DNA of 64,000 bases from DRTC01 sp964521025 (GTDB lineage Bacteria; Cloacimonadota; Cloacimonadia; Cloacimonadales; TCS61). The notes under the pieces are model-generated. The model ran no database searches, was not told the DNA's origin, and saw nothing but the letters and a program-made list of their open reading frames with translations. The translations under genes were made by a program, and so were the position numbers. The DNA is taken from assembly GCA_964521025.1 (NCBI GenBank), contig CAZFPK010000014.1:5309-69308 (forward strand), read 5' to 3'. This document shows positions 1-7,759 of this stretch, one piece after another; within the stretch, counting starts at the first letter, position 1; the number at the start of each line of letters is the position of its first letter.

Positions 1-197
1 TCCTGGTGAATGATCACGATGATCTCGTCGCAGTATCCGCCTAATGCTTCATCGATGCTGTTATCGACGACCTCATAAACCAGATGGTGAAGACCTCTTT
101 CACCGATGCCGCCGATATACATGGTCGGTCTTTTGCGCACAGCTTCGAGACCTTTCAGGACTTTTATATTACCTGCCGTATATTTCGAATCATACAT
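1..197 (-). CDS. gyrB: DNA gyrase subunit B, N-terminal part (cut by window edge)
   Basis: The first 65 residues of a type II topoisomerase ATPase subunit are visible; the gene runs off the left edge. After a start at 195-197 the frame reads through the GHKL ATPase signature: GLEAVRKRPTMYIG, then HHLVYEVVDNSIDEA, with the catalytic Glu and the Mg-binding Asn of the Bergerat fold. GyrB introduces negative supercoils with GyrA in the cytoplasm. The signature fits GyrB better than ParE, but 65 residues do not fully separate the two. The next gene upstream on this strand is more than 500 bp away, so gyrB probably has its own promoter. Confidence 0.93.
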   Translation of the reverse strand, partial: MYDSKYTAGNIKVLKGLEAVRKRPTMYIGGIGERGLHHLVYEVVDNSIDEALGGYCDEIIVIIHQ

Positions 198-725
198 AAA
201 ATTTCCTCTTCTTTTTTTGTGTAATTTAATGTTCACAAAAACCTTAAATTATCTGTTTCCAATAATAATCTGGAGTAATATGTGTCAACTATTTTATTTA
301 CTTGATGTTAGATAGTTTTAATGATTTTTTTTTAATTTAGTGAATAAATTTGTAACTGCCTATATTTCAATTGGTTATAAATGACTTTTTGAATATGTTT
401 TAGTAATAACCGGTTTTTCAGTAAAAAAATTAGTTAAAAGTCGATTATGACTATCATTATTTAGATTTTCAAATTTTGAAAATTTGGATTAATTATATCG
501 ATTTTTTATGAGTGAAATTTTCTGGAAAGTTTATACTCTTTACAAAATATTTGAACCGGAAATTTTTTCAAAAATAGAATAAACTTCAAAAAAAACTTTT
601 CCAAATAAATTCGGGAAAAAGGCGATCAATGAGATTTAGTTTTTTTCTCCTGTCTCCTTTTTCCCTTCTCCCTTTTCCCTGCATCATTGGATATTCAAGA
701 TAAGAGAACAAGATTACATCTTGTT
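198..725. other. AT-rich intergenic region upstream of gyrB
   Basis: About 530 bases with no convincing gene on either strand. It is very AT-rich and includes a small palindrome near 466-482 (TTTTCAAATTTTGAAAA). I looked for DnaA boxes (TTATCCACA and close variants), because gyrB often lies near the origin, and saw none. The gyrB promoter should lie here but I cannot point to it. Confidence 0.5.
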
Positions 726-1304
726 TTACTCTCCGGCATCGTCCAGTAATTTCTTATATTTATCATGTTTAGGAGATGCTTCCGGTAATTTTCCCAAACT
801 GATGATCACATCGATCTTTGATTTACGGGCAATTTGTTCGTCTGCCATCGGTTGAGAAAAGATCACTTTATCCTTCTTTACATAATCGGAATAACGGAAG
901 ATCTTCTTACCCAGAAAAAGTCCGGCATTTTCCAATTTCAGTCTCGCTTCCATTTCACTCAAGTTATCAAGATAGGGAATCCTGACCATTTCCGGCCCTT
1001 TACTGACAATGACTTTTATGGTTCGGAATTTTTTGGTCATAATATCGTGATAAGGTTCTTGTGAAATAATCTTTCCTTTTTCAAAATCATCATTGTGGAT
1101 AGACTCATTTTCCTGCACATACAGTTTCAGGTCTTTGCAGTTTTTGCGGGCAACCTCGTAATTCAATCCGACAATGTTCGGAACCTTGACTTCATTGCGA
1201 TGACCAACAACTAATTTCATGATCAAGTTTATCCCCAAAAAACCTAAGATAAAAGCAGCCATAAGGATTGAAACGACGATTAAATATGGTTTTATTTTTC
1301 TCAT
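726..1304 (-). CDS. Membrane-anchored PASTA-domain protein
   Basis: About 192 residues: a short basic N-terminus, one transmembrane segment (roughly residues 7-30, IVVSILMAAFILGFLGINLI) and two PASTA domains. The first begins near VPNIVGLNYEVARKNC, the second near IPYLDNLSEMEARLKLENAG. PASTA domains bind peptidoglycan fragments or serve as periplasmic spacers, and occur in PrkC-type kinases and penicillin-binding proteins. Here there is no kinase or transpeptidase domain. An in-frame TTG lies four codons upstream; I chose the ATG at 1302-1304 because GGAG sits six bases before it. It follows rsmB on the same strand after about 400 bp of non-coding DNA. Exact role unknown. Confidence 0.85.
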   Translation of the reverse strand: MRKIKPYLIVVSILMAAFILGFLGINLIMKLVVGHRNEVKVPNIVGLNYEVARKNCKDLKLYVQENESIHNDDFEKGKIISQEPYHDIMTKKFRTIKVIVSKGPEMVRIPYLDNLSEMEARLKLENAGLFLGKKIFRYSDYVKKDKVIFSQPMADEQIARKSKIDVIISLGKLPEASPKHDKYKKLLDDAGE

Positions 1305-1721
1305 TATTTGCTCCAAAATCGTAAAACAAACATTTTTATTTGTTCAATTGTGCTCAAAACTCCCGTATATTAGGTCAAGTACCAAATGGTATCTCAAATT
1401 TATTCTCCAAACCGAGTTAAGTTTTATATCGCAATCCCAATCAGACTGCCTGCGTGAAAACTCAATCAGTAAGTAAATGAATTGTCAGTCTGAGTCCTGA
1501 CTTGTCGGGAAAAACTTGCAATTCTTTGCATAGCTATAAATTAGACAAAATCCTTCGACTACGATCAGGATGACAATTTGTCTAATTTGTCCATAAACAA
1601 ATGTTTTCACACAGCCAAAGAGATTTGTAACGATGACCATGCCGGAAATGGTTTTGATTTCCGTAAAACAAGATTACTCGTATTTCAGCAGGTTATGAAT
1701 CATTTCAAAGCCGAAATCAGA
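1305..1721. other. Intergenic region with dispersed repeat fragment
   Basis: About 415 bases without a credible gene. The stretch near 1540-1578 (CCTTCGACTACGATCAGG followed by ATGACA) belongs to the 'agaatgaca/aggatgaca' family also seen near 13260, 32660-32730, 46800-46858 and 47812-47866. Nothing else stands out. Confidence 0.5.
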
Positions 1722-3041
1722 TTATGAAATCCTTTTCAATTTAGCAGCAAAAACACCGTCGATATCACTTTTGAAAGGTAAAGTCTTGAGAAATCCATTT
1801 TTCACAATTTCAGCAGGAATTTTTTTTTCAGCCGGAACTTTTTTAAAATTCTTATTTTTTTTTAGAAACCTGGAAATTTGCTGTTCATTTTCTTCTTCAT
1901 TCAAGGTACAGGTGCTGTATATTAAAAATCCACCTTTTTTCACAAAAGCCGAACCTGTTTTAAGTGCATTTTCCTGCAATTTCAAAAGTTTCGGCAGATC
2001 TTGGTTCATCTGCCAGCGCAATTCTGCTTTTTTTTGAAAAACACCCCAACCAGTGCAGGGAACATCGAGCAGAACTTTATCAAAAGCAGGAGCAATCGGT
2101 CCGTATCTAAAAGAATCTTTAGTAATGATCTTCACATTCGTAATTTGAAGCCTTTCCAAAGCCTGTTTGATCTGTTTAGTTTTCCTGGGAAATTTATCGA
2201 CAGCAATGATTTCTCCTGTATTTTCCATCAATTCTGCCATGTAAGTTGCTTTTCCTCCCGGTCCGGCAAATAAATCGAGAATCGATTCATCGTGAGCGGG
2301 ATCCAGTAATTCGACAACCAGAACGGAAGATGAATCCTGAATGGAATAATAGCCTTCGGAAAAAGCAATATTCTCCAAAACTTTATGTGCTTGTTTGGAA
2401 ATCAGAATATTTTCAGAAATTCTGCTTTCCTTAACCAGAATATTTCTTCTTTTAAAATACTCGAGCAAACGGGATTTATCGGTTGCCAATTTGTTGATCC
2501 TGATATGAAGTTCGGGAGTATCATTAAAATACCTGCATAATTTTTCGGTATTTTTCATTCCCCAATAATCAAGCCAGGTCGTTATTATTTCTTTTGGAAA
2601 TGAGTAATGCAAAGCTAATCTATCAATATCATTATCCGGGTATTTTATCGTTCCTGATCTTAAATAAGCTCTCAGAACCGCATTGACAAAATCAGCAATA
2701 TTTTCGTTAAAAAGCTTTTTTGCCAGGTTTACGGATTCATTAACAGCCGCATATTCCGGGATTGAATGACAGTAAAGAATTTGATAAAATGCCAGGTAAA
2801 GTATGATCTTGATCTTCAGACCGGTAGTGGAAAATTTTTCTTTGTCAGCATAGATCGATGCAATATAATCGAGATTATCTTTCATTTTAATGACACCTTT
2901 AACGAGAACAAAAAGCAGGTTGATATCAGTTTGTGATTCTTCTTTTTTCTTAGAAATTTTTGAAAGAAGCTTATCAGAAAAAATGTTTTTGGTCAGAACT
3001 TTTAGAATAATTTTATAGGCTTCCTGCCTGATATTCATCAT
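1722..3041 (-). CDS. rsmB: 16S rRNA (cytosine-5)-methyltransferase RsmB
   Basis: 439 residues with the full RsmB (Sun/Fmu) architecture: an N-terminal NusB-like RNA-binding domain (about 1-140), then a Rossmann methyltransferase domain. Visible are the SAM-binding LDLFAGPGGKATYMAELM, the catalytic-region DVPCTGWGVFQKKAELRW with the conserved Pro-Cys, and IYSTCTLNEEENEQQ carrying the second, nucleophilic cysteine. The family makes m5C967 in 16S rRNA. The start overlaps the ruvA stop by four bases, so translation is probably coupled; two adjacent ATGs are possible. It is the last gene of the yebC-ruvC-ruvA-rsmB block. Confidence 0.95.
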   Translation of the reverse strand: MMNIRQEAYKIILKVLTKNIFSDKLLSKISKKKEESQTDINLLFVLVKGVIKMKDNLDYIASIYADKEKFSTTGLKIKIILYLAFYQILYCHSIPEYAAVNESVNLAKKLFNENIADFVNAVLRAYLRSGTIKYPDNDIDRLALHYSFPKEIITTWLDYWGMKNTEKLCRYFNDTPELHIRINKLATDKSRLLEYFKRRNILVKESRISENILISKQAHKVLENIAFSEGYYSIQDSSSVLVVELLDPAHDESILDLFAGPGGKATYMAELMENTGEIIAVDKFPRKTKQIKQALERLQITNVKIITKDSFRYGPIAPAFDKVLLDVPCTGWGVFQKKAELRWQMNQDLPKLLKLQENALKTGSAFVKKGGFLIYSTCTLNEEENEQQISRFLKKNKNFKKVPAEKKIPAEIVKNGFLKTLPFKSDIDGVFAAKLKRIS

Positions 3042-3646
3042 CGATTTCTCTGGTATAAAAATTTGATCGTTGCTTTGATGATCTCTTCAGTACTTTGGAA
3101 TTTATTTTCTTTTATTAACCTGGCAATTGTTTTCTTTACTTCCGGCGGTCTGTACCCAAGTGTGATCAAGGCTGATTCAGCTTCTCCGATGATATCCGTT
3201 TTTCTTATTCCGGATAATAATGAAATCTCTTCGCTGCCGATTTTTCCAACTTTATCTTTTAGCTCGATGATCAGTCGTTCTGCCGATTTTTTTCCTAAAC
3301 CCGGTACGGTTGAGATCAAACTGACATTTCCGGTTTGAACTGCCTGGATCAAATCCTGAACCGAAAGTCCGGAAAGTATCGCTAAAGCAGTTTTAGGTCC
3401 GATTTTTGAAATAGATATCAATTGTCGAAATAGTTTTTTTTCTTCAACAGAAAAAAAACCGAATAAACGGATCCCGTCATTTTCGGTCATGGAAAAATGT
3501 ATTTGAATCTCGATTTCTTTTCCGATTTCGGGAAGTTTTTCAAAAGTGCTCAAAGGAATATTCACTTCGTAACCGACTCCGAGACAATCGATTACGGCAT
3601 AAACCGGATTTTTTTGAGTCAGAATTCCCTTTAAATATGCAAACAT
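3038..3646 (-). CDS. ruvA: Holliday junction branch migration protein RuvA
   Basis: About 202 residues, the usual RuvA length. It has an N-terminal OB-fold (MFAYLKGIL...VGYEVNIP), the middle helix-hairpin-helix region (FRQLISISKIGPKTALAIL and ISTVPGLGKKSAERLIIELK) and a C-terminal three-helix domain that contacts RuvB (ESALITLGYRPPEVKK). RuvA tetramers bind Holliday junctions and load the RuvB motor; ruvB is not in this window. A GTG sits one codon upstream, but the ATG at 3644-3646 overlaps the ruvC stop as TGATG with GGAG just upstream, so I prefer it. The end overlaps rsmB by four bases. Confidence 0.96.
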   Translation of the reverse strand: MFAYLKGILTQKNPVYAVIDCLGVGYEVNIPLSTFEKLPEIGKEIEIQIHFSMTENDGIRLFGFFSVEEKKLFRQLISISKIGPKTALAILSGLSVQDLIQAVQTGNVSLISTVPGLGKKSAERLIIELKDKVGKIGSEEISLLSGIRKTDIIGEAESALITLGYRPPEVKKTIARLIKENKFQSTEEIIKATIKFLYQRNR

Positions 3647-4128
3647 CACTTGCTCCTGAATTTTTCTTTATTGAATTGACACAATGCGATCGCTAAAGCA
3701 TCCATCGCATCTTCAGACTGGTTTTCCAAATTCAAATTCAAGATTTTCCGCACCATATATTGAACCTGCTCTTTGGAAGCATTACCGTTTCCTACAACCG
3801 ATTTTTTTATTTCCCGGGGGGAATACTCGCTTACCGTGATATTCTGTTCAGCCAGCGCTAACAGGATCACTCCGCGGACATGTCCGAGGATAAAAGCAGA
3901 TTTGATATTTTTACCGTAAAAGATAGATTCAACGACAGCGATATCCGGTTTATATTTGGCGATTATTTGTTTGATCTCTGTATAAACAACTATTAATTTT
4001 TCCGGGAAAGATAGATTTTGCTTGATCTTGATAACATCGCAACCGGCTGCGATTATCCTGTTTTTCTGGACTTCAATTATACCATAACCGCAATATTTAC
4101 TGCCCGGATCGATACCAAGAATGATCAA
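3646..4128 (-). CDS. ruvC: Holliday junction resolvase RuvC
   Basis: 160 residues with the RNase H-fold resolvase motifs: the first catalytic Asp in ILGIDPGSKYCGYGI, the Glu in VVESIFYGKN, and the terminal pair in SEDAMDALAIALC. RuvC cuts Holliday junctions symmetrically after RuvAB branch migration. The start codon is TTG, overlapping the yebC stop as TTGA (4125-4128); no better start is visible in frame. The yebC-ruvC-ruvA order is common in bacteria and supports one transcript. Confidence 0.95.
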   Translation of the reverse strand: MIILGIDPGSKYCGYGIIEVQKNRIIAAGCDVIKIKQNLSFPEKLIVVYTEIKQIIAKYKPDIAVVESIFYGKNIKSAFILGHVRGVILLALAEQNITVSEYSPREIKKSVVGNGNASKEQVQYMVRKILNLNLENQSEDAMDALAIALCQFNKEKFRSK

Positions 4129-4874
4129 TTTGGGAACAACCTTTCCATAGTTTCATCGGAAATCTCGAAGTTTGCATATACTTTCTGCACATCGTCCAGA
4201 TCATCGAGACTGTCGATCAGTTTGAGCAGTTTTTCTGCAAAATCATCGGCTTTGATCGTGTTCTTCGGGATCCTGGTCAATTCAGCTTTTTCGATTTTGT
4301 AACCTGCTTTTTCCAGGTTCTGCAGGACTAAATGAAGTTCGGAATAAGGAGTCAGTATTTGGAAAAAATCACCTTCCAGAGTGATATCATCTGCTCCGGC
4401 ATCGAGACCAGCCATCATGATCTCATCTTCATCCAGATCATCTTTGGGAATTTCGATCAAACCTTTCTGCTCGAAAATCCAGGAAACAGAACCGTTTTCT
4501 GCAAGCGTCCCTCCATATTTGGAAAAAGCATGTCTGACTTCCGAAACCGTGCGCTGCTTGTTATCTGTCAAGGTCTCAACGAGAATAGCAACACCGTTGT
4601 GTCCGTAACCTTCATAAGTGAAATTTTCGTAATTTACACCTTCGATCTCACCGGTTCCGCGTTTGATTGCTCTTTCGATGTTATTATTCGGCATATTAGC
4701 TCCGCGTGCGGTGGAAACAGCAACTCTCAAACGAGGATTGCTGTCGATGTCTCCTCCGCCTTCACGGGCAGCCACGATTATTTCTTTGATCAATTTTGTG
4801 AAGAGTTTACCGCGTTTGGCATCGGTTGCTCCTTTTTTATGTTTGATGGAAGCCCATTTACTATGACCGGACAT
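4125..4874 (-). CDS. YebC/PmpR family protein (TACO1 family)
   Basis: 249 residues, the normal family length, starting with the hallmark MSGHSKWASIKHKKGATDAKRG. Further conserved blocks are ARGANMPNNNIERAIKRGTG, YEGYGHNGVAILVE and the acidic C-terminal region SLDDLDDVQKVYANFE. The family has been described as DNA-binding regulators (PmpR) and as translation factors that help ribosomes through proline stretches. A strong GGAGG Shine-Dalgarno precedes the ATG. It heads the ruvCA-rsmB block, each gene overlapping the next by a few bases. Confidence 0.95.
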   Translation of the reverse strand: MSGHSKWASIKHKKGATDAKRGKLFTKLIKEIIVAAREGGGDIDSNPRLRVAVSTARGANMPNNNIERAIKRGTGEIEGVNYENFTYEGYGHNGVAILVETLTDNKQRTVSEVRHAFSKYGGTLAENGSVSWIFEQKGLIEIPKDDLDEDEIMMAGLDAGADDITLEGDFFQILTPYSELHLVLQNLEKAGYKIEKAELTRIPKNTIKADDFAEKLLKLIDSLDDLDDVQKVYANFEISDETMERLFPN

Positions 4875-4890
4875 TTTTTCCTCCGAAAAA

Positions 4891-5373
4891 TTAAATTATA
4901 CTATTCATATAATCTATATCTTGTTTATAAATATCCCATTTAATTACCGAAATTTTCCTTTCTGGTCGATATTCTAAAATGTCTTTCCTATTATAAACAT
5001 TTAATAATTTATCAAGAGAATTGCTCATTCCTTTTGGACTTAATAATATTGAGATAAATGGTTTGGCAATAACGGAATAAACGATTAATTGAGAAAGATT
5101 TAATAATGATAATTCATTAAGTTTACATTCTACAAAAACTAATTCTACTTTATCGTTATATTCAATAAATCCGGTTATATCCTGCTGAATTTGATAAGTA
5201 GAAAATTCAGGAAAATATATCTGATATTTTAATTCTAAAATGAAATTACTTAAATAGGAGTTATGAGTATCTAACACAGTTATTTTATTAGATTCTTTCG
5301 CAAATTTATCTTTTAGATATGATTCTAACCATTTACAGATATCGGGATACATTTCAGTTTTTTTTGAATACAT
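4891..5373 (-). CDS. Uncharacterised PD-(D/E)XK nuclease-like protein of the defence cassette
   Basis: About 160 residues, no family recognised by name. A PD-(D/E)XK pattern can be read: Asp65 in QQDITGFIEY, followed by Glu82-Cys-Lys84 in VFVECKLNELSLLNLSQL, with a plausible upstream Glu in NFILELKYQ. It is therefore likely a metal-dependent nuclease or a decayed relative. A GTG lies one codon before the chosen ATG. It is the last gene of an AT-rich three-gene cassette (methylase, PLD nuclease, this) inserted between yebC and the retropepsin/EF-G genes. A second restriction subunit or an accessory nuclease are both possible; this is inference from motif and position. Confidence 0.6.
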   Translation of the reverse strand: MYSKKTEMYPDICKWLESYLKDKFAKESNKITVLDTHNSYLSNFILELKYQIYFPEFSTYQIQQDITGFIEYNDKVELVFVECKLNELSLLNLSQLIVYSVIAKPFISILLSPKGMSNSLDKLLNVYNRKDILEYRPERKISVIKWDIYKQDIDYMNSII

Positions 5374-5455
5374 CACTTTTACTTCCTAACAAGTTCTAAA
5401 TTTATTCATATATTTTAGGTGTTTTAAATTTTGAGACAAGATTTATTCAGAATAA

Positions 5456-6373
5456 TTACCTTCCTTTATAATTCATACCTTTTTCAGATAATTTATAGAG
5501 ACCAGTATATTTATCTTTTGTAACAAATAATTGTTTATTATATTTATAATTATATCCAACTAAATCAAAATAAATTGTCTTTCGTAAAATTTGTCTATAG
5601 TTTACCATCGAATAGTTTAAATTCAAATAATTAATTTTTTCTAAAACATAATCTCCAATTAGTTTTAAATCAACATAATCATTTTGATTATTGGATATTT
5701 CTTTTATTGCTTCAATTATCATCTGCTTCATAGTTGGAACTGTTCCTGGCAGTTCTTCTTCTTTTCTTTTTATCTCTCGAATAACTTTTTTGACTCCTTT
5801 ATCTTTTTTGGCAATACTCTCATTTTTTAGAAAAGCATTATATACTTCAGAATAACCAATTATATAGTCATTATCTGGAGCAAATATACTTTCTGTGAAT
5901 TTAACAGAATTGTAAATTGCTACTAGTTGTGAAAAATATTGAGGTTTTTTTTCTCTTATAATTGTATTTACTTCAAAGTTTGTTATTAAACCACCATTAG
6001 TTAGATTTGTGCTTCCTATGATCGCTGTTTTTTCATTGTTATTTGAAAATAAATATATTTTTGGATGAAATACAATATTTGTCTTATTTTTATTTCTATC
6101 CCCAAAACAAAAAAATGATAAATTTTGATAATCTTTTTTCAAACCTATTAAATACAACATTGATTTAGGATCGGTTGTTTTAAAGTCCAGACCAACAATT
6201 ATTTCGACAGATGATTTTTTTTGTAAACATTGCATCAATGAGTTCTCTATTTTCTTAATACCTGAAAATTTCATAAAAGCTACTGCAATTCTTGTTTCAC
6301 TTGAATTTTGTAGTTCATAATTAATAATATTACCAATAGGATAATTGATATTTGATATTATTTGTAAATTCAT
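5456..6373 (-). CDS. PLD-family restriction endonuclease-like protein
   Basis: 305 residues. The N-terminal half is a phospholipase D-type nuclease domain with a single HKD motif: His103-x-Lys105 in VFHPKIYLFS, followed by IIGSTNLTNGGL. One HKD per chain implies a dimeric active site, as in the restriction enzyme BfiI and the NgoFVII family. PLD nucleases of this type cut DNA without metal. The C-terminal third (about 205-305) looks like a winged-helix DNA-recognition module (MIIEAIKEISNNQ...YRQILRKTIYFDLV). It begins on the base after the stop of the adjacent DNA methylase, so it is the likely restriction subunit. Target sequence unknown. Confidence 0.78.
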   Translation of the reverse strand: MNLQIISNINYPIGNIINYELQNSSETRIAVAFMKFSGIKKIENSLMQCLQKKSSVEIIVGLDFKTTDPKSMLYLIGLKKDYQNLSFFCFGDRNKNKTNIVFHPKIYLFSNNNEKTAIIGSTNLTNGGLITNFEVNTIIREKKPQYFSQLVAIYNSVKFTESIFAPDNDYIIGYSEVYNAFLKNESIAKKDKGVKKVIREIKRKEEELPGTVPTMKQMIIEAIKEISNNQNDYVDLKLIGDYVLEKINYLNLNYSMVNYRQILRKTIYFDLVGYNYKYNKQLFVTKDKYTGLYKLSEKGMNYKGR

Positions 6374-7198
6374 TTATTTTTCCAATAATGCAAAATTTTT
6401 AGAGCAATATTTTGATTTTTGATCTGAATACTCTCTCATTCCGGTTCGTCCGTAAATTATAGGTTCTTGTTCAAACCAACCTTCTGCAATAAGTTCTAAA
6501 ATGAAATAATTCGATGCATATTGACGACAATTATATGGCGGATCAATATATAAAATGTCCGGTTCGATTTCATTAATCAATTTATTTGCATCTTTCTTAA
6601 AAACTTTATTTTTCTGTTTACTCTCAATAATTTCTATTTCTTTTAGAACAATTTTTTTCAATGCTCTTCTATCCCAAGTTTTTAAAAAAGCAGCATAGGT
6701 TCCGGATACATTACTGACAAGATTTATCGCATTTAATAATGATGTGAGTAAATAATAATACTCGAGTTCAGTTATTAATTTTTCCTTTCTCCATTCATAG
6801 ATTTGTTTTCTTATTATATCTATTCTTAAAGCGTTCTCTTCTGTAAAATATCTTCTTTTGCCATTTGGTGAATAATTCTTAAAAATAAAACCTTCTTCAT
6901 AACTCGATAAATTATTTAAGTAACAAAATATTTCGGTTATTGAATGAAATTTATATTCATTTTTTAATTTGATGAATTCTGGTTTAGAATTAAGTTCAAT
7001 ATATGTTTTTGCTAACGAATATGCAAATTCTAAAATATCATTTGAACAAACTCTGAATCCTTTTCTCTTGAAATGTTTTCCCACTGAAGATGTTCCACTG
7101 AACAAATCAAAAAAAGTTGAAGATCCATTTATTTTAGTTTTCTTAACAACTTCTTCAATAAATGTAAGTAATTTTGTTTTATTACCGTAATATCTCAT
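6374..7198 (-). CDS. D12-class DNA adenine methylase, C-terminally short
   Basis: 274 residues. Motifs run MRYYGNKTKLL (N-terminal Gly-Asn-Lys), SAM-binding FFDLFSGTSSVG (about 29-40) and catalytic DPPY at 218-221 in YIDPPYNCRQYASNYF, then GRTGMREYSDQKSKYCSK. The protein stops about 20 residues after that block. Relatives I know of continue for some 60-80 residues through a conserved SYNNEG-like segment, so this copy looks truncated. The PLD nuclease start codon follows the stop codon directly. Either a deletion fused the genes or this is a short variant. Inferred role: N6-adenine protection of host DNA. Confidence 0.8.
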   Translation of the reverse strand: MRYYGNKTKLLTFIEEVVKKTKINGSSTFFDLFSGTSSVGKHFKRKGFRVCSNDILEFAYSLAKTYIELNSKPEFIKLKNEYKFHSITEIFCYLNNLSSYEEGFIFKNYSPNGKRRYFTEENALRIDIIRKQIYEWRKEKLITELEYYYLLTSLLNAINLVSNVSGTYAAFLKTWDRRALKKIVLKEIEIIESKQKNKVFKKDANKLINEIEPDILYIDPPYNCRQYASNYFILELIAEGWFEQEPIIYGRTGMREYSDQKSKYCSKNFALLEK

Positions 7199-7254
7199 CT
7201 TTTTTACATTTAAATAATCGCTATTTTTGCCATCTCATAAAGTCTTCTTCAATT

Positions 7255-7677
7255 TTATTTCAAATAAGTTTTGGGAATATAAGGAGTTTCTGGATTTACA
7301 ATTAGTTCCTGTTTTTTCGGATCGATGATCACATCCATATCTTCCATGGGGATAGAACCGAGTAAAATTGTAGAATCAGCAGGTAAAACCATAGCATCTA
7401 CATTTGCTCTTCTATTCTTAAAATGGATTTCTACAGGACCCACAACATCTAATTTGTGTCTTGTTCCATCTGCAAGTTCAGCAACTTTTTCATCGACTTT
7501 GACCAAACCCAACTGATTCTTCACATTTTCATTGATGGCTAACATATAAGCTCCGGAATCAATTAGGGCATTTACTTTTAATTCCCGAATCTCTTTTTTT
7601 TCAAGTTTTCCAATATTATATAAGGCAACATCTAAACCATTGTGTAATGATATTTCTGCGTAGAAAGAACTCCTAAT
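7255..7677 (-). CDS. Retropepsin-like aspartic protease, start codon unclear
   Basis: The only in-frame ATG (7543-7545) would give 96 residues and exclude the active site. The open frame continues upstream and reads VNALIDSGAYMLAINENV, the Asp-Ser-Gly catalytic motif of clan AA (retropepsin-type) proteases, with the Asp codon at 7558-7560. Downstream hydrophobic blocks (VDAMVLPADSTILLGSIPME) fit the fold. Between the upstream stop (7678-7680) and the motif there is no ATG, GTG or TTG. So the gene either uses a rare start such as ATT or has lost its start; AGGAG lies at the upstream end of the frame. It sits just downstream of the EF-G-like gene on the same strand. Confidence 0.6.
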   Translation of the reverse strand: MRSSFYAEISLHNGLDVALYNIGKLEKKEIRELKVNALIDSGAYMLAINENVKNQLGLVKVDEKVAELADGTRHKLDVVGPVEIHFKNRRANVDAMVLPADSTILLGSIPMEDMDVIIDPKKQELIVNPETPYIPKTYLK

Positions 7678-7687
7678 TCACTATAAT

Positions 7688-7759
7688 TCAATCAACTTTC
7701 CGAATCTTGTTTTTAAGAATATCTTTGTAAGAAGCTTCGGAAAGATAAATTTTATTCAT
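7688..7759 (-). CDS. Possible 23-residue leader or gene remnant overlapping the EF-G-like stop
   Basis: A tiny frame starts at an ATG that overlaps the end of the EF-G-like gene (bases GATGAATAA) and encodes 23 residues (MNKIYLSEASYKDILKNKIR...). It could be the remnant of a gene once translationally coupled to the GTPase, possibly the lost 5' end of the damaged protease gene next to it. No homolog recognised; it may be chance. Confidence 0.2.
   Translation of the reverse strand: MNKIYLSEASYKDILKNKIRKVD

Noticed and set aside
198..725. Replication origin beside gyrB
   Set aside because: AT-rich but no DnaA boxes, and dnaA, dnaN and recF are not nearby.
4332..4943. Open frame of ~200 residues opposite yebC
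   Set aside because: yebC on the other strand is certain; this frame shows no motif and no ribosome site.
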